Shown: piece by piece, positions 44,352-52,575 of the stretch
Layout: each line of letters starts with the position of its first letter
Numbering within the stretch: the stretch's first letter is position 1
DNA from: UBA6623 sp965238125
Lineage (GTDB): Bacteria; Acidobacteriota; Terriglobia; Bryobacterales; UBA6623
Direction: 5' to 3'
Assembly: GCA_965238125.1 (NCBI GenBank)
Contig: OZ250179.1
Span: 6,820,001 to 6,884,000 of the forward strand
DNA: 64,000 nt
Position numbers and translations under genes: made by a program
Notes under the pieces: model-generated
What the model was told of the DNA's origin: nothing
The model's input: only the letters and a program-made list of their open reading frames with translations
The model's database searches: none

Positions 44352-46451
44352 ATGACTTGGACGCGCAGACTCGCCAACATCGGACTTGCCATGACAACGC
44401 CCAGGGCGCTCTGTCTGCTCCCCGCCCTTTCCCTGGTTGTTCCCGCGCTCGCCCAACAAGCCGCCGACCTAGCCCCGCCGACGCAGGATATCAGCGTCTC
44501 CCATGTCGATTGCACCTTCTTCGGTTCCCGGCGCGATGAATATGTGCCGACGACCGCGGGCGAAGACCTAGCGGCGATGACCGCGCGGTCGACGCTAACC
44601 ACCGTTGTCACCGCGGCTCTCGGGGCGACTCGACCGCCGGCACGCAGCCGCACCGCCGGGCGTCCGGTGCTTTCGGGAGACGGCGACTCGATCGACGACT
44701 TCATCTTCAGCGCCATGCGCGCCGGGGGCATCGCGCCGGCCGCAGCCTCGGAAGACGCCGAATTTCTGCGCCGCGTGACCCTCGATCTCACCGGACGCAT
44801 CCCAACGCCCGACGAAGTATTCGCCTTCCTCGGCGACGAGTCACCCGAGAAACGAAACACCGCCATCGACCGTTTGCTGGTCACGCCCCAATGGGCCGAC
44901 CGCTGGGCCATGTTCTTCGGCGACCGTTTTGGGAACACGATTTCCACCTCTCAGGTCAACCGCTTCATCGACGGCCGCGATGCCTTTCACCTTTTCTTGT
45001 TGGAATCACTGCGCGATGACAAGCCCTACGACCAATTGGCGCGCGAGATACTCACCTCGGCCGGCAACGCCGGGGGCCGCGCCTTCCCCGAGTTTTCGAA
45101 CCTTGAGGACGCCGAGGCCGCGCAACGCGATTACGAAACCTACCCGGTTACCGGCACGCCGGCCGGCTACATCGTCGGCGCCCTGACCACCGGCGGGCCG
45201 ATCCACGACACCTGGGACGCCATGGCCGTCGATACGGCAACCGACTTCCTCGGAATCGCGCACATGGATTGCTTGCTGTGCCATGACGGCGCGGGGCATC
45301 TCGACTCACTCAGCTTGTGGGGCGAACAGGCGAAGCGCAGCGAAGCCTGGGGTTTGGCCGCCTTCTTTTCGCGAACCGCCTTCACGCGCCCCCGCATCCG
45401 AACGACGGACGGCAGCCGCCCCTACCCGCTTCGGTATTGGGTCGTTTTCGACCGCCCGCGCGGCGGCGCCTACGGGCTCGATACCACCACCGGCAACCGT
45501 CCGGAGCGGCAACCACAAGCCAACGGCGGCTTGCCGTTCGTCACACCGAGCTATCCCTTTGAGGCGCCGACCAGCGCCGAACCGGCCGGGGACGAATCCT
45601 ATCGCCAAGCGCTGGGACGCGTGGTCACGGCCGATCCGCAGTTCGCCCGAACCATCGTCAACGCCGTTTGGAAGGAGTTCTTCTCGCGCGGCCTTGTCGA
45701 GCCGGCGGACCGTTTCGACCCGGCGCGCCTTGATGGCGACAATCCTCCCCCGGCGCCCTGGGAAGTCCAACCCTCGCACCCGCGGCTGCTGGAGTTTCTC
45801 ACGCAAGGGTTCATCGACAACGGATTCCGTTTGAAGTGGCTGATGAAGGAAATCACATCCTCGGCGACGTATCAGCTTTCTTCGCGCTATGAAGGAACCT
45901 GGAACCCCGCCTACGAGCCCTACTTTGCGCGGTTCCAAGTCCGGCGCTTGCGAGCGGAGGAAATCCACGACGCCTTGCTCACGTCGAGCGGCGTCCCGGT
46001 GCCCTACATCGTCAGTCAGACTTTCGGGGTGAAATTTTTCGCCATGGAGTTCCCCGATGTCCAGGATGTTCCCCTGCGGCTGCGGCGTGGGGATCTGCTC
46101 ACAGAATTCGCGGCGATTGCGACCAGGTTCCTCGACGACTTCCTGCGAGGCGATCGTGACGAGACACCGCGCAGCGGCGAGGGCGCCATCATGCAAGCCT
46201 TGCAGTTGATGAACAGCGAGCTCGTCGTCGGGAGAGTAGCCGCCGAAGAGAGCATCTTGTCGGCTTTGCTCGACGAACAACCCGACGATACGTTGGTTTA
46301 CCTGCTCTATGTGCTGGCGCTGAGTCGGCCGCCGTCAGAGCAAGAATTGGCCCAAGGTGTTTCGCTCCTAGCCGGCGGCGACCGCCGCAAGAACGCCGAA
46401 GACCTGCTGTGGAGCCTCTATAACAAGGTCGACTTCATCTTCAATTACTGA
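44352..46451 (+). CDS. Secreted DUF1549/DUF1553 domain protein
   Basis: 699 residues from ATG 44352; a second ATG at 44391 gives the clean signal peptide ALCLLPALSLVVPALAQQ, so it may be the real start. DUF1549 is marked by SIDDFIFSAMR, EFLRRVTLDLTGRIPTPDEV and RNTAIDRLLVTPQWADRWAMFF, and DUF1553 by FARTIVNAVWKEFFSRGLVEP, FRLKWLMKEITSSATYQLSS and RFQVRRLRAEEIHDALL. DCLLCHDGAG carries a CxxCH haem-binding-like motif. Partner of the DUF1501 gene downstream. Paired genes of this kind are common in planctomycetes and acidobacteria; function is unknown. The IS630 end lies 25 bases upstream. Confidence 0.88.
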   Translation: MTWTRRLANIGLAMTTPRALCLLPALSLVVPALAQQAADLAPPTQDISVSHVDCTFFGSRRDEYVPTTAGEDLAAMTARSTLTTVVTAALGATRPPARSRTAGRPVLSGDGDSIDDFIFSAMRAGGIAPAAASEDAEFLRRVTLDLTGRIPTPDEVFAFLGDESPEKRNTAIDRLLVTPQWADRWAMFFGDRFGNTISTSQVNRFIDGRDAFHLFLLESLRDDKPYDQLAREILTSAGNAGGRAFPEFSNLEDAEAAQRDYETYPVTGTPAGYIVGALTTGGPIHDTWDAMAVDTATDFLGIAHMDCLLCHDGAGHLDSLSLWGEQAKRSEAWGLAAFFSRTAFTRPRIRTTDGSRPYPLRYWVVFDRPRGGAYGLDTTTGNRPERQPQANGGLPFVTPSYPFEAPTSAEPAGDESYRQALGRVVTADPQFARTIVNAVWKEFFSRGLVEPADRFDPARLDGDNPPPAPWEVQPSHPRLLEFLTQGFIDNGFRLKWLMKEITSSATYQLSSRYEGTWNPAYEPYFARFQVRRLRAEEIHDALLTSSGVPVPYIVSQTFGVKFFAMEFPDVQDVPLRLRRGDLLTEFAAIATRFLDDFLRGDRDETPRSGEGAIMQALQLMNSELVVGRVAAEESILSALLDEQPDDTLVYLLYVLALSRPPSEQELAQGVSLLAGGDRRKNAEDLLWSLYNKVDFIFNY

Positions 46452-46514
46452 GGCCGTTAAGAAATGGAAACTCTATCGAGACACTGGTCCGATGCGGCAC
46501 TGTACGGGGCACTC

Positions 46515-46570
46515 GACGTGGCGCGCGCCTCCAGGCGAGCCGTGGCGGCATTCATGCCGCCATGTCTTCC
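46515..46570 (+). repeat. Dispersed repeat family 5, copy a
   Basis: GACGTGGCGCGCGCCTCCAG followed by GCGAGCCGTG and a hairpin GGCGGCA-TTCA-TGCCGCC (46544-46561). Copies lie at 58191 (inverted) and 38173 (diverged, inverted). The hairpin of the 58191 copy differs at paired positions. Confidence 0.75.
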
Positions 46571-46642
46571 CGCCACCACCCCAAACGAATACGGCAGGCT
46601 GCCCGCCTTCCCGACTGTAGTGGTCCAATCAAGGAAAAAGCC

Positions 46643-48061
46643 ATGAACGAACAGGAACGTTTCGACAAACTGATCCGCAAATACCCGCACCCCCACGTAG
46701 GGTTTTACGATCGTCCCTTGGGAACCAGACGGCAGTTCTTTCGCCTGCTCGGCACCGGGCTGACCGGGCATTTTCTCAGCGGCTCGCTCCTCCCGACACC
46801 GGCCAATGCCCAGGCTCCGGTAGCCACCCAAGGAACGGCCAAACAGGTGATCTTCGTCTTCTTGAAGGGCGCGCCCAGTCAGCCCGACACCTTCGATTTC
46901 AAGATGACACCCGATACGCCGGCCGACTTGGCGCCAGAGACCATCAACGGCATTCAGTTCCCCGTCGGGCTGCTCCCCAATCTTGCTCAATGCCTCGATA
47001 AGATGGCGATCATCCGGTCGGGATCGGCCTGGGCCTTGGCTCACGGATTGGCGCAAACCTGGTTCCAAATAGGCCGCAACCCGGTATCGGCAACCGGCGG
47101 CATCGCCCCCCACGTCGGAAGCGTCGTGGCCCTCGAAAAAGACTCCGAGCGTCGGCCGGATCAGATTCTGCCGACCTTCATCGCCCTCAATGCCGCCAAC
47201 GCCCCCGGGGCGGGCTACTTCCCCGTCTCCTTCGGGCCGTTCAAGACCCAGCCCTCGGCCGAGGGGCTTACCTCCACGCAACACGCCGACGGCCAAGCGC
47301 GTTTTGAAAAGCGCTGGGGCATGCTCGAGCTGATCGACGCCGATCTGCGCGGACCCGACTCCCCGCTTGGCGCGCCCGCCGCGGGGATGACTTCGTTCTA
47401 TGAGAGCGCTCGGGATCTGATGTTTAACCCGATCGTCGAAGACGCTTTTACCTTCACGACCGAGGAAAGCCTGCGATACGGCGACAGTGCCTTCGGGGAC
47501 GCCTGCGTGATCGCGAAGAAGATCGTCGCGGCCGACCAAGGAACGCGTTTCATCCAAATCGACCTCGATGGTTGGGATCATCACATGGGAATCTATGACC
47601 GCAACGAGGTCAATGGCCGCGAAACCGGACGCAATATCTACGCCCAAGCGGCACAACTGGACCCGGCGTTGGCGGCGCTGCTCGGGGACTTGGAAACCGA
47701 CGGCTTGCTCGACGAGACCTTGGTCTTGGTTTCGGGCGAGTTCGGCCGCACCATCGGACCGACGACTAACGACCGCTCGGGCCGCGACCACTACCCGCAA
47801 ATGTTCTATGTGTTCGCCGGCGGCGGAGTGACAGGCGGCAAGGTGATCGGCGAGACCAGCGCCGACGGGGCGTTCACGGTCGATCCCGGCTGGTCGCGCT
47901 TTCGCAACGTGCGCCCCGAAGACATCGAGGCGACGATCTACTCCGCGCTCGGCATCAACTGGACCACCGTCCGCGACGACGACCCGCTAGGCCGAGGTTT
48001 CGAATACGTCCCCGGCTCCGCCGAAGACCTCTACGGCCCGGTCGACGAACTGTGGAGTTAG
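46643..48061 (+). CDS. DUF1501 family protein
   Basis: 472 residues from ATG 46643, preceded by AAGGAAAAAG. The N-terminal TRRQFFRLLGTGLTGHFLSG is a twin-arginine-like signal. The DUF1501 pattern is visible: KQVIFVFLKGAPSQPDTFDF, AIIRSGSAWALAHGLAQTWF, FIQIDLDGWDHHMGIYDRN, LVLVSGEFGRTIGP and DRSGRDHYPQMFYVFAGGG. The fold is alkaline-phosphatase/sulfatase-like, with His and Asp positions in GWDHH and GRDHYP that may bind metal. It is encoded 192 bases after the DUF1549/1553 gene, as in other genomes. The reaction is not known. Confidence 0.88.
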   Translation: MNEQERFDKLIRKYPHPHVGFYDRPLGTRRQFFRLLGTGLTGHFLSGSLLPTPANAQAPVATQGTAKQVIFVFLKGAPSQPDTFDFKMTPDTPADLAPETINGIQFPVGLLPNLAQCLDKMAIIRSGSAWALAHGLAQTWFQIGRNPVSATGGIAPHVGSVVALEKDSERRPDQILPTFIALNAANAPGAGYFPVSFGPFKTQPSAEGLTSTQHADGQARFEKRWGMLELIDADLRGPDSPLGAPAAGMTSFYESARDLMFNPIVEDAFTFTTEESLRYGDSAFGDACVIAKKIVAADQGTRFIQIDLDGWDHHMGIYDRNEVNGRETGRNIYAQAAQLDPALAALLGDLETDGLLDETLVLVSGEFGRTIGPTTNDRSGRDHYPQMFYVFAGGGVTGGKVIGETSADGAFTVDPGWSRFRNVRPEDIEATIYSALGINWTTVRDDDPLGRGFEYVPGSAEDLYGPVDELWS

Positions 48062-48111
48062 CCCTGAGTTAGCCCTGGAAATTGGGAATCCGAACGGGGC
48101 CGTCGGCGGGG

Positions 48112-48408
48112 TTACTCTTTCCCCGGCAGGTCGATCATTCTTTCGTCGGGGCCGATCCAGCGGAGCTCTTCGCGGATGATGCGGTCAATTTCCTTGCCGT
48201 TGGGGTCCAGATCCTCGATGACTTGTTCAAGCTCCGCGTTCTCTTCCCGCAGCTTGAGAATTTCCGCCGCCGTCTCGCGCTCTCTTTCCCATGAGCCGTT
48301 GAGCACGACGAAACGATCGTGTACCGAGAAGCGATAAAAGGCCAGCAAGCCCAACACAATCACGCACCCGCCGACGATGCGCAGCCGTGATGCTTTCGGG
48401 AGACCCAC
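48112..48408 (-). CDS. Septum formation initiator/FtsB-like protein
   Basis: 98 residues from ATG 48408. A short basic N-terminus is followed by one membrane helix (IVGGCVIVLGLLAFYRF) and then a coiled coil (ETAAEILKLREENAELEQVI), and IDRIIREELRWIGPDERM, the usual end of FtsB/DivIC proteins, which bridge FtsQ and FtsL in the divisome. The end has a Pro/Gly tail. No cell-division genes lie nearby. The start is divergent from cutA with a shared leader region. Confidence 0.85.
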   Translation of the reverse strand: MGLPKASRLRIVGGCVIVLGLLAFYRFSVHDRFVVLNGSWERERETAAEILKLREENAELEQVIEDLDPNGKEIDRIIREELRWIGPDERMIDLPGKE

Positions 48409-48417
48409 TTTCTCCAG

Positions 48418-48423
48418 TATAAT
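48418..48423 (+). promoter_or_regulatory. Possible -10 element upstream of cutA
   Basis: A perfect TATAAT about 92 bases before the cutA ATG, in the divergent region between the FtsB-like gene and cutA. No clear -35; a long leader would be implied. Confidence 0.3.
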
Positions 48424-48514
48424 TCAGTGCCGCCGTTCTCAACGCACGGTTCGAGGAGATCGCTGCGGCATTTCCCACGCACTACCATTCGCGCGGGATA
48501 ACGCGGGAGTTGTC

Positions 48515-48841
48515 ATGACCGACAAAGTCATCGCCTACACCACTTGCTCGGACAAGGCCGAAGCCGAGAAACTCGCTCAGCACCTGATCGAGCAACGCCT
48601 GGCCGCCTGTGTCAGCGTGCTGCCCGGCGTCAAGTCTTTCTATCGCTGGCAAGGGAAGATCGAAGCCGACGAGGAAATCCTGCTGATGATCAAGACCTCG
48701 CGCGATTTGGTGGATGAAGTCAGGCGGCAGCTCGATCGGCTCCACAGTTATGATCTGCCCGAGTTGATCGTCGCGCCCATCGTCGACGGCTCGCCAAACT
48801 ATCTTGCCTGGCTCGAGGGCGAGCTGAAGCCTGTGGAATAG
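48515..48841 (+). CDS. cutA: Divalent-cation tolerance protein CutA
   Basis: 108 residues from ATG 48515. Small trimeric protein that binds copper or other divalent metals and has PII-like topology. Signatures: YTTCSDKAEAEKLAQHLIEQ, RLAACVSVLPGVKSFYRWQG, EEILLMIKTSRDLVDEV and YDLPELIVAPIVDGSPNYLAWL. Normal length. A GGGAG 7 bases upstream is a good ribosome site. Confidence 0.95.
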   Translation: MTDKVIAYTTCSDKAEAEKLAQHLIEQRLAACVSVLPGVKSFYRWQGKIEADEEILLMIKTSRDLVDEVRRQLDRLHSYDLPELIVAPIVDGSPNYLAWLEGELKPVE

Positions 48842-48865
48842 AGTCTCGCTTAGCAACACCAAACC

Positions 48866-48932
48866 GAGCCGCGCACGTTAGTAAGCGGTATGCGATGAAG
48901 CCGTTCCACCGCAACGAAGGTGATGGAAGCAC
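48866..48932 (+). repeat. Dispersed repeat family 2, copy c
   Basis: GAGCCGCGCACGTTAGTAAG, CGGTATGCGATGAAGCCG and GGTGATGGAAGCACG. Matches copies at 33435 and 35295. Confidence 0.7.
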
Positions 48933-49091
48933 GGTACCCGAGAACGGCGACCGCACCGCCGCCGACCGAATCAGTTCCATCGAATCAACAAACCTGGCCG
49001 GCGCGAAATGTCGCGTCAGGCACTGCCCTCCGCCTGAACCATCGAAGCCGACACCCTTGCTGATTCCTCGGCAAAGAGATTCCCGGCTTGC

Positions 49092-49166
49092 CGGCGTCAC
49101 GCTTCCGCCCCTTGCTTTCGGCGTTGAACGAACTAATCACATACCGCTTACGAACGTGCGCGGCTC
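49092..49166 (-). repeat. Dispersed repeat family 2, copy d (inverted)
   Basis: The minus strand reads GAGCCGCGCACGTTCGTAAG, CGGTATGTGATTAG and GGGGCGGAAGCGTGACGCC. It faces copy c. Confidence 0.7.
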
Positions 49167-49393
49167 AGTTTGCGGCACCGAAACCTACGCGTGACTCATC
49201 GAGCGACAACCGGCAAGGCGGCTCAACCATAAGCACGTCGGTGAAACCCGCGTACTCAATGCCGCACTCTTCCCACTGGAAGAACCGCCGAAACTAACGC
49301 TACACCGCCGCCGGACCGATCCTCGCGATAGACTGTCAATGACGTCGACGAATCGAGGGTTGGGCGTCACCGGCTCTGACCGGGGCGCGTCTA

Positions 49394-51253
49394 ATGGGCA
49401 TGGGAATACTCGCTGGGCCCGGAGCCTCCGCGGCCGGCGTCATGTCAAGTCCGTTCAAAACCATGAGCAGATACGACAGCTTGGCGGAATTGCTCGGGAT
49501 TCGGCGCAAACCCGAGCAAGAGGTCCCGGCAACCAAAAAGCCCGCCGACGATCCCTGGTTGCTGCTGCGCCCCGATTACCTCGACATCGACGGGCTGGCG
49601 CGGGACCTCGAGCACCAGGTCGTCTTCGAAAACGGCCGTTGGATCGAAAAGCCCCTCGACCCGGCGAACCGCAAAGTCGCCCTCGCCATCAGCGGCGGCG
49701 GAGCGGCGGGGGCCTACTGCGCGGGCGTGATCGAAGCTCTCGTTACACGCCTCAAGGAACGCGGCATCGAGATCGATTTACTGGTCGGAACTTCGGCCGG
49801 CGCTTTGAACGCTTACGGCGTCCTGCTGGAGAGCTTGGGCATGGCGAATTCCCAGATCGCCCGCGATCCGGAACTCCAGCAACCCTACTCGAGCTTCATC
49901 GCTTCGATTTGGTCCTATCTAGACCGTCATCGCAAGACCTCCACTTGGATCGTCGGCCGAAGGGCCTGGATCGTGGCGTTGGCCGGGCGCGGGGCGAGCA
50001 GCCGCTGGTTGCGGCTGGCTTTGGGCCTGCTTCTCGCGGCGCTGGTTCTGGCGCTGAACCCTTTCTTGCTGTTCGGGGTTTCACTGCTCGTAGGGTTGGA
50101 GGGCTGGTGGCCGGCGTGGCTCGAAGCCGGTCATGCGCTGAATTTCACGGCCCTGGGAGTGGCCTCGTTGTTGTTTTGGCTGATTGTGGCAGGCATCATC
50201 CTGCGACGCTTTCGCTATAGCCTGTTTCGCGACGTGCCCTTGCTGCGGTTGCTGGCCAACACGGGCCCGGGGGGCGACTTGAGCCAGCCCTGGTTCTGGT
50301 CACGCGAAAAGACGGTCGACCGCGCTCGTGTGCTGAGCCGCCGTATCGTCGAGGCTTGGTACAAGGATGACCGCGCGCCGGAATTGATTCTCACGGCAAC
50401 CGACATCTCATTGGGCCGCGAGTGTCTGTTCACCTTGGTGCGGCCCCGCACCTACCGCCGTTTAGCGCAGTCCGAGTGGGTCGCCGTACAGTTTGATTCC
50501 GGCGACGAGGCAAGCCGTCCCTATCGGCGCGAGGCCGGCTCCTTGTTTGCTCTGGGGGAGAACTTCCTGCAGTCGATCGCGGGGTCGACGGCCGTACCCG
50601 GCGCTTTTCCGGCGCAACAAATCGGCCTCTACGGTCCGGGCGGACGACACGAGGTCCGCCATGTGTTCGTCGACGGCGGCGTGTTGAACAACAGCCCGGT
50701 ACATATCGCCATCGACGCCGGCGCGACGCACATGATCTCGCTCGAGGTCGAGCCGCTCGGCAGGACCCGACCGCTCGATGTCGATGACCGCAAGCAGAAC
50801 TACAACTTACTCGGGACCGCCATCGAGACCTTTGCCGCGCTGCTCGAACTCTCAACCTCCGAAGACATTCGACGAACCGTCACCTGGAACCGCTTTCTCG
50901 CCGAACACCCCGAAGTCGTCGGCTCCCTTGAGGCGGAGCCGAATGCCGAAGACGCAGGGCCGAATGCCGATGACGCCGAGCTGAATGCCGCCAAAGACGC
51001 CGAGCCCGCCGATGCGCCCTCGGCTCGTCGGAAAACCACCAAACGAATCATCCCCCTTTACCGCGTCGCCCCGGCCGAGCGAGAAATCGGCACCGTCGAG
51101 TTCGACGGCCATTATGAGGACGGCCGTTGCGTCGTTACTCTGCGCGACTGGCTTCGCCGCGGCTACGTCGACATGCAGGGCCGACACATCTGGAGGGCAA
51201 CCTTGGAAACCGAGCCCAAGCCCGAAACCCCCGCTTCCGACGCGACATCGTAG
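49394..51253 (+). CDS. Patatin-like phospholipase with transmembrane hairpin
   Basis: 619 residues from ATG 49394; ATGs at 49442 and 49463 are alternatives. The patatin core is split: oxyanion loop ALAISGGGAAGAYCAG (about 97-111) and nucleophile GTSAG (Ser134) precede, and the acid VDGGVLNNSP (Asp427) follows, a membrane insert of about 70 residues with two helices (about 207-236 and 252-272). It may hydrolyse membrane lipids at the inner membrane. The C-terminal tail has a repeated acidic AED/ADD pattern (about residues 515-540) and a beta region. Neighbouring repeat DNA separates it from cutA. Confidence 0.85.
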   Translation: MGMGILAGPGASAAGVMSSPFKTMSRYDSLAELLGIRRKPEQEVPATKKPADDPWLLLRPDYLDIDGLARDLEHQVVFENGRWIEKPLDPANRKVALAISGGGAAGAYCAGVIEALVTRLKERGIEIDLLVGTSAGALNAYGVLLESLGMANSQIARDPELQQPYSSFIASIWSYLDRHRKTSTWIVGRRAWIVALAGRGASSRWLRLALGLLLAALVLALNPFLLFGVSLLVGLEGWWPAWLEAGHALNFTALGVASLLFWLIVAGIILRRFRYSLFRDVPLLRLLANTGPGGDLSQPWFWSREKTVDRARVLSRRIVEAWYKDDRAPELILTATDISLGRECLFTLVRPRTYRRLAQSEWVAVQFDSGDEASRPYRREAGSLFALGENFLQSIAGSTAVPGAFPAQQIGLYGPGGRHEVRHVFVDGGVLNNSPVHIAIDAGATHMISLEVEPLGRTRPLDVDDRKQNYNLLGTAIETFAALLELSTSEDIRRTVTWNRFLAEHPEVVGSLEAEPNAEDAGPNADDAELNAAKDAEPADAPSARRKTTKRIIPLYRVAPAEREIGTVEFDGHYEDGRCVVTLRDWLRRGYVDMQGRHIWRATLETEPKPETPASDATS

Positions 51254-51727
51254 CCCCCATTTCGCCCTCGATCCCAAACCACCACCCCCTGACTAAATCT
51301 TTGATTCCACTAGGCCTTGCGTGGACGGCTCCTAAGGCGGGCCCCGCTGCCCCATCAAGCTCTAACGGCGTAGGGCCAAATACTCAAGACGCTTAGTGCG
51401 AATCGCCGATTCCACCTCAGGCCGCCGTTGCCTACAGTCAAAATTAGCGGTCCTCATTAACAACACGAACAGCGACCCCCTTGCCGATCCGACGGGCGGC
51501 ACGACAGACAACCGTACCGAAGTCATGACGGGTCCATCGCTTGCCCCGGACGGCAGGAGGCGAGAAATGCGCGCTAATACCAAGTTCTTTGTCTTGAGGA
51601 CGATAAAGAATATAGTCATTCCCCTGTCCCCGGCGACCGAGCCACCCTTCGGTCCTCTCGCCGGTCGGAGCCGGCGCCGACGCGCCCTCCGGGCGTTTTT
51701 GACGGGGTCAACAGCGGCAAGGCGTCC
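51254..51727. other. Intergenic stretch before the tad cluster
   Basis: About 474 bases. Frames here, including one of 111 codons ending at the cpaB start, are Arg-rich and without known domain; I do not call them genes. It should contain the promoter for the tad operon, but no hexamer pair stands out. Confidence 0.45.
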
Positions 51728-52561
51728 ATGAATAAAAAGCTCGTTATCGTGATCGGCGTGGCTGTATTGGCGGCCACCGGATCCACGTACTTCTTCTACC
51801 GCATGATTTCCCAAAACTTCGTGGAGAGTGGGAATGTCGTGCCGCGCGACCTTTCGGTGATCGTCGCGGCCCGTGATCTGCCGCGCGGCCAAGCGCTCAG
51901 CCTCGAGGACGTCGAGGAGGCTCCCTGGTCGGGCCCTAATTTGCCGCCGGGCGCTTTGACGGATGTAAAGGCTGTCATCGGCAAAGTCATGCTGGTCGGC
52001 GCCGTCGACGGAGAGACATTACTCCTGGAACATATCCACTCCGAAGACGACGCCTTCGCGGCCGTGCGTATTCGACCCGGTATGCGGGCGGTCTCGGTGC
52101 ACCTCACCGAGTTCGCGGGAGTGAACCAAATCGTCGAAGAAGGCGACCGCGTGGATGTTCTCGTCGCAACCGCGCAGCCGGCGGCCGGCAACAACCAGGT
52201 CAACATCAAGACGATTCTCCAAAACGTCGAGGTCTTGTCGACCGGCCGCGTCATTTCGGGGAAGTCCCAGCCGGTGGCCACCCTCTTGGTCGCCGCCGAA
52301 CATTCCGAGATGCTCAACGCGGCGGACCACGCCGGGTACATTCGGCTCGCTTTGAGGAACCCCCTCGACAACAAGGTGAAGCCCACGCCCGGCACGCGGC
52401 TGCGAGACGTCCTGCGCGCCAAGGTTACGTCCAGTGAAGTCGCGGCCCCGGCCGCGCGGCCCGACTTCGACGCGGACGACTCGGTGGCGGTTCCCTCCAC
52501 GCAAGCCGCGCCCGCGGCGGGTGCGGCCGATGCCAATCCGGCTTCGCTGACCACGCAGTAG
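51728..52561 (+). CDS. cpaB: Flp pilus assembly protein CpaB/RcpC
   Basis: 277 residues. One N-terminal membrane segment (LVIVIGVAVLAATGSTYFFY) is followed by the SAF-like domain (VIVAARDLPRGQALSLEDVE) and the RcpC/CpaB domain (GMRAVSVHLTEFAGVNQIVEEGDRVDV, VEVLSTGRVI). The C-terminal Ala/Pro-rich tail is low complexity. In tad systems CpaB is a periplasmic component near the outer-membrane secretin. First gene of the local tad set, with cpaF 14 bases downstream. Confidence 0.92.
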   Translation: MNKKLVIVIGVAVLAATGSTYFFYRMISQNFVESGNVVPRDLSVIVAARDLPRGQALSLEDVEEAPWSGPNLPPGALTDVKAVIGKVMLVGAVDGETLLLEHIHSEDDAFAAVRIRPGMRAVSVHLTEFAGVNQIVEEGDRVDVLVATAQPAAGNNQVNIKTILQNVEVLSTGRVISGKSQPVATLLVAAEHSEMLNAADHAGYIRLALRNPLDNKVKPTPGTRLRDVLRAKVTSSEVAAPAARPDFDADDSVAVPSTQAAPAAGAADANPASLTTQ

Positions 52562-52575
52562 TCCAACAAAACAGC

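Larger units (their letters stand above)
48842..49393. other. Intergenic stretch with two inverted repeat copies
   Basis: About 552 bases without a gene. It holds repeat family 2 copy c (48866-48932) and the inverted copy d (49092-49166), a pair facing each other at about 160 bases distance. The remainder shows nothing I can name. Confidence 0.5.

Noticed and set aside
46457..47800. Minus-strand frame of 447 codons opposite the DUF1501 gene
   Set aside because: Antisense shadow with no recognisable domain.
51396..51731. A 111-codon frame directly upstream of cpaB and overlapping its start
   Set aside because: Arg-rich with no domain or ribosome site; probably leader DNA of the tad operon.
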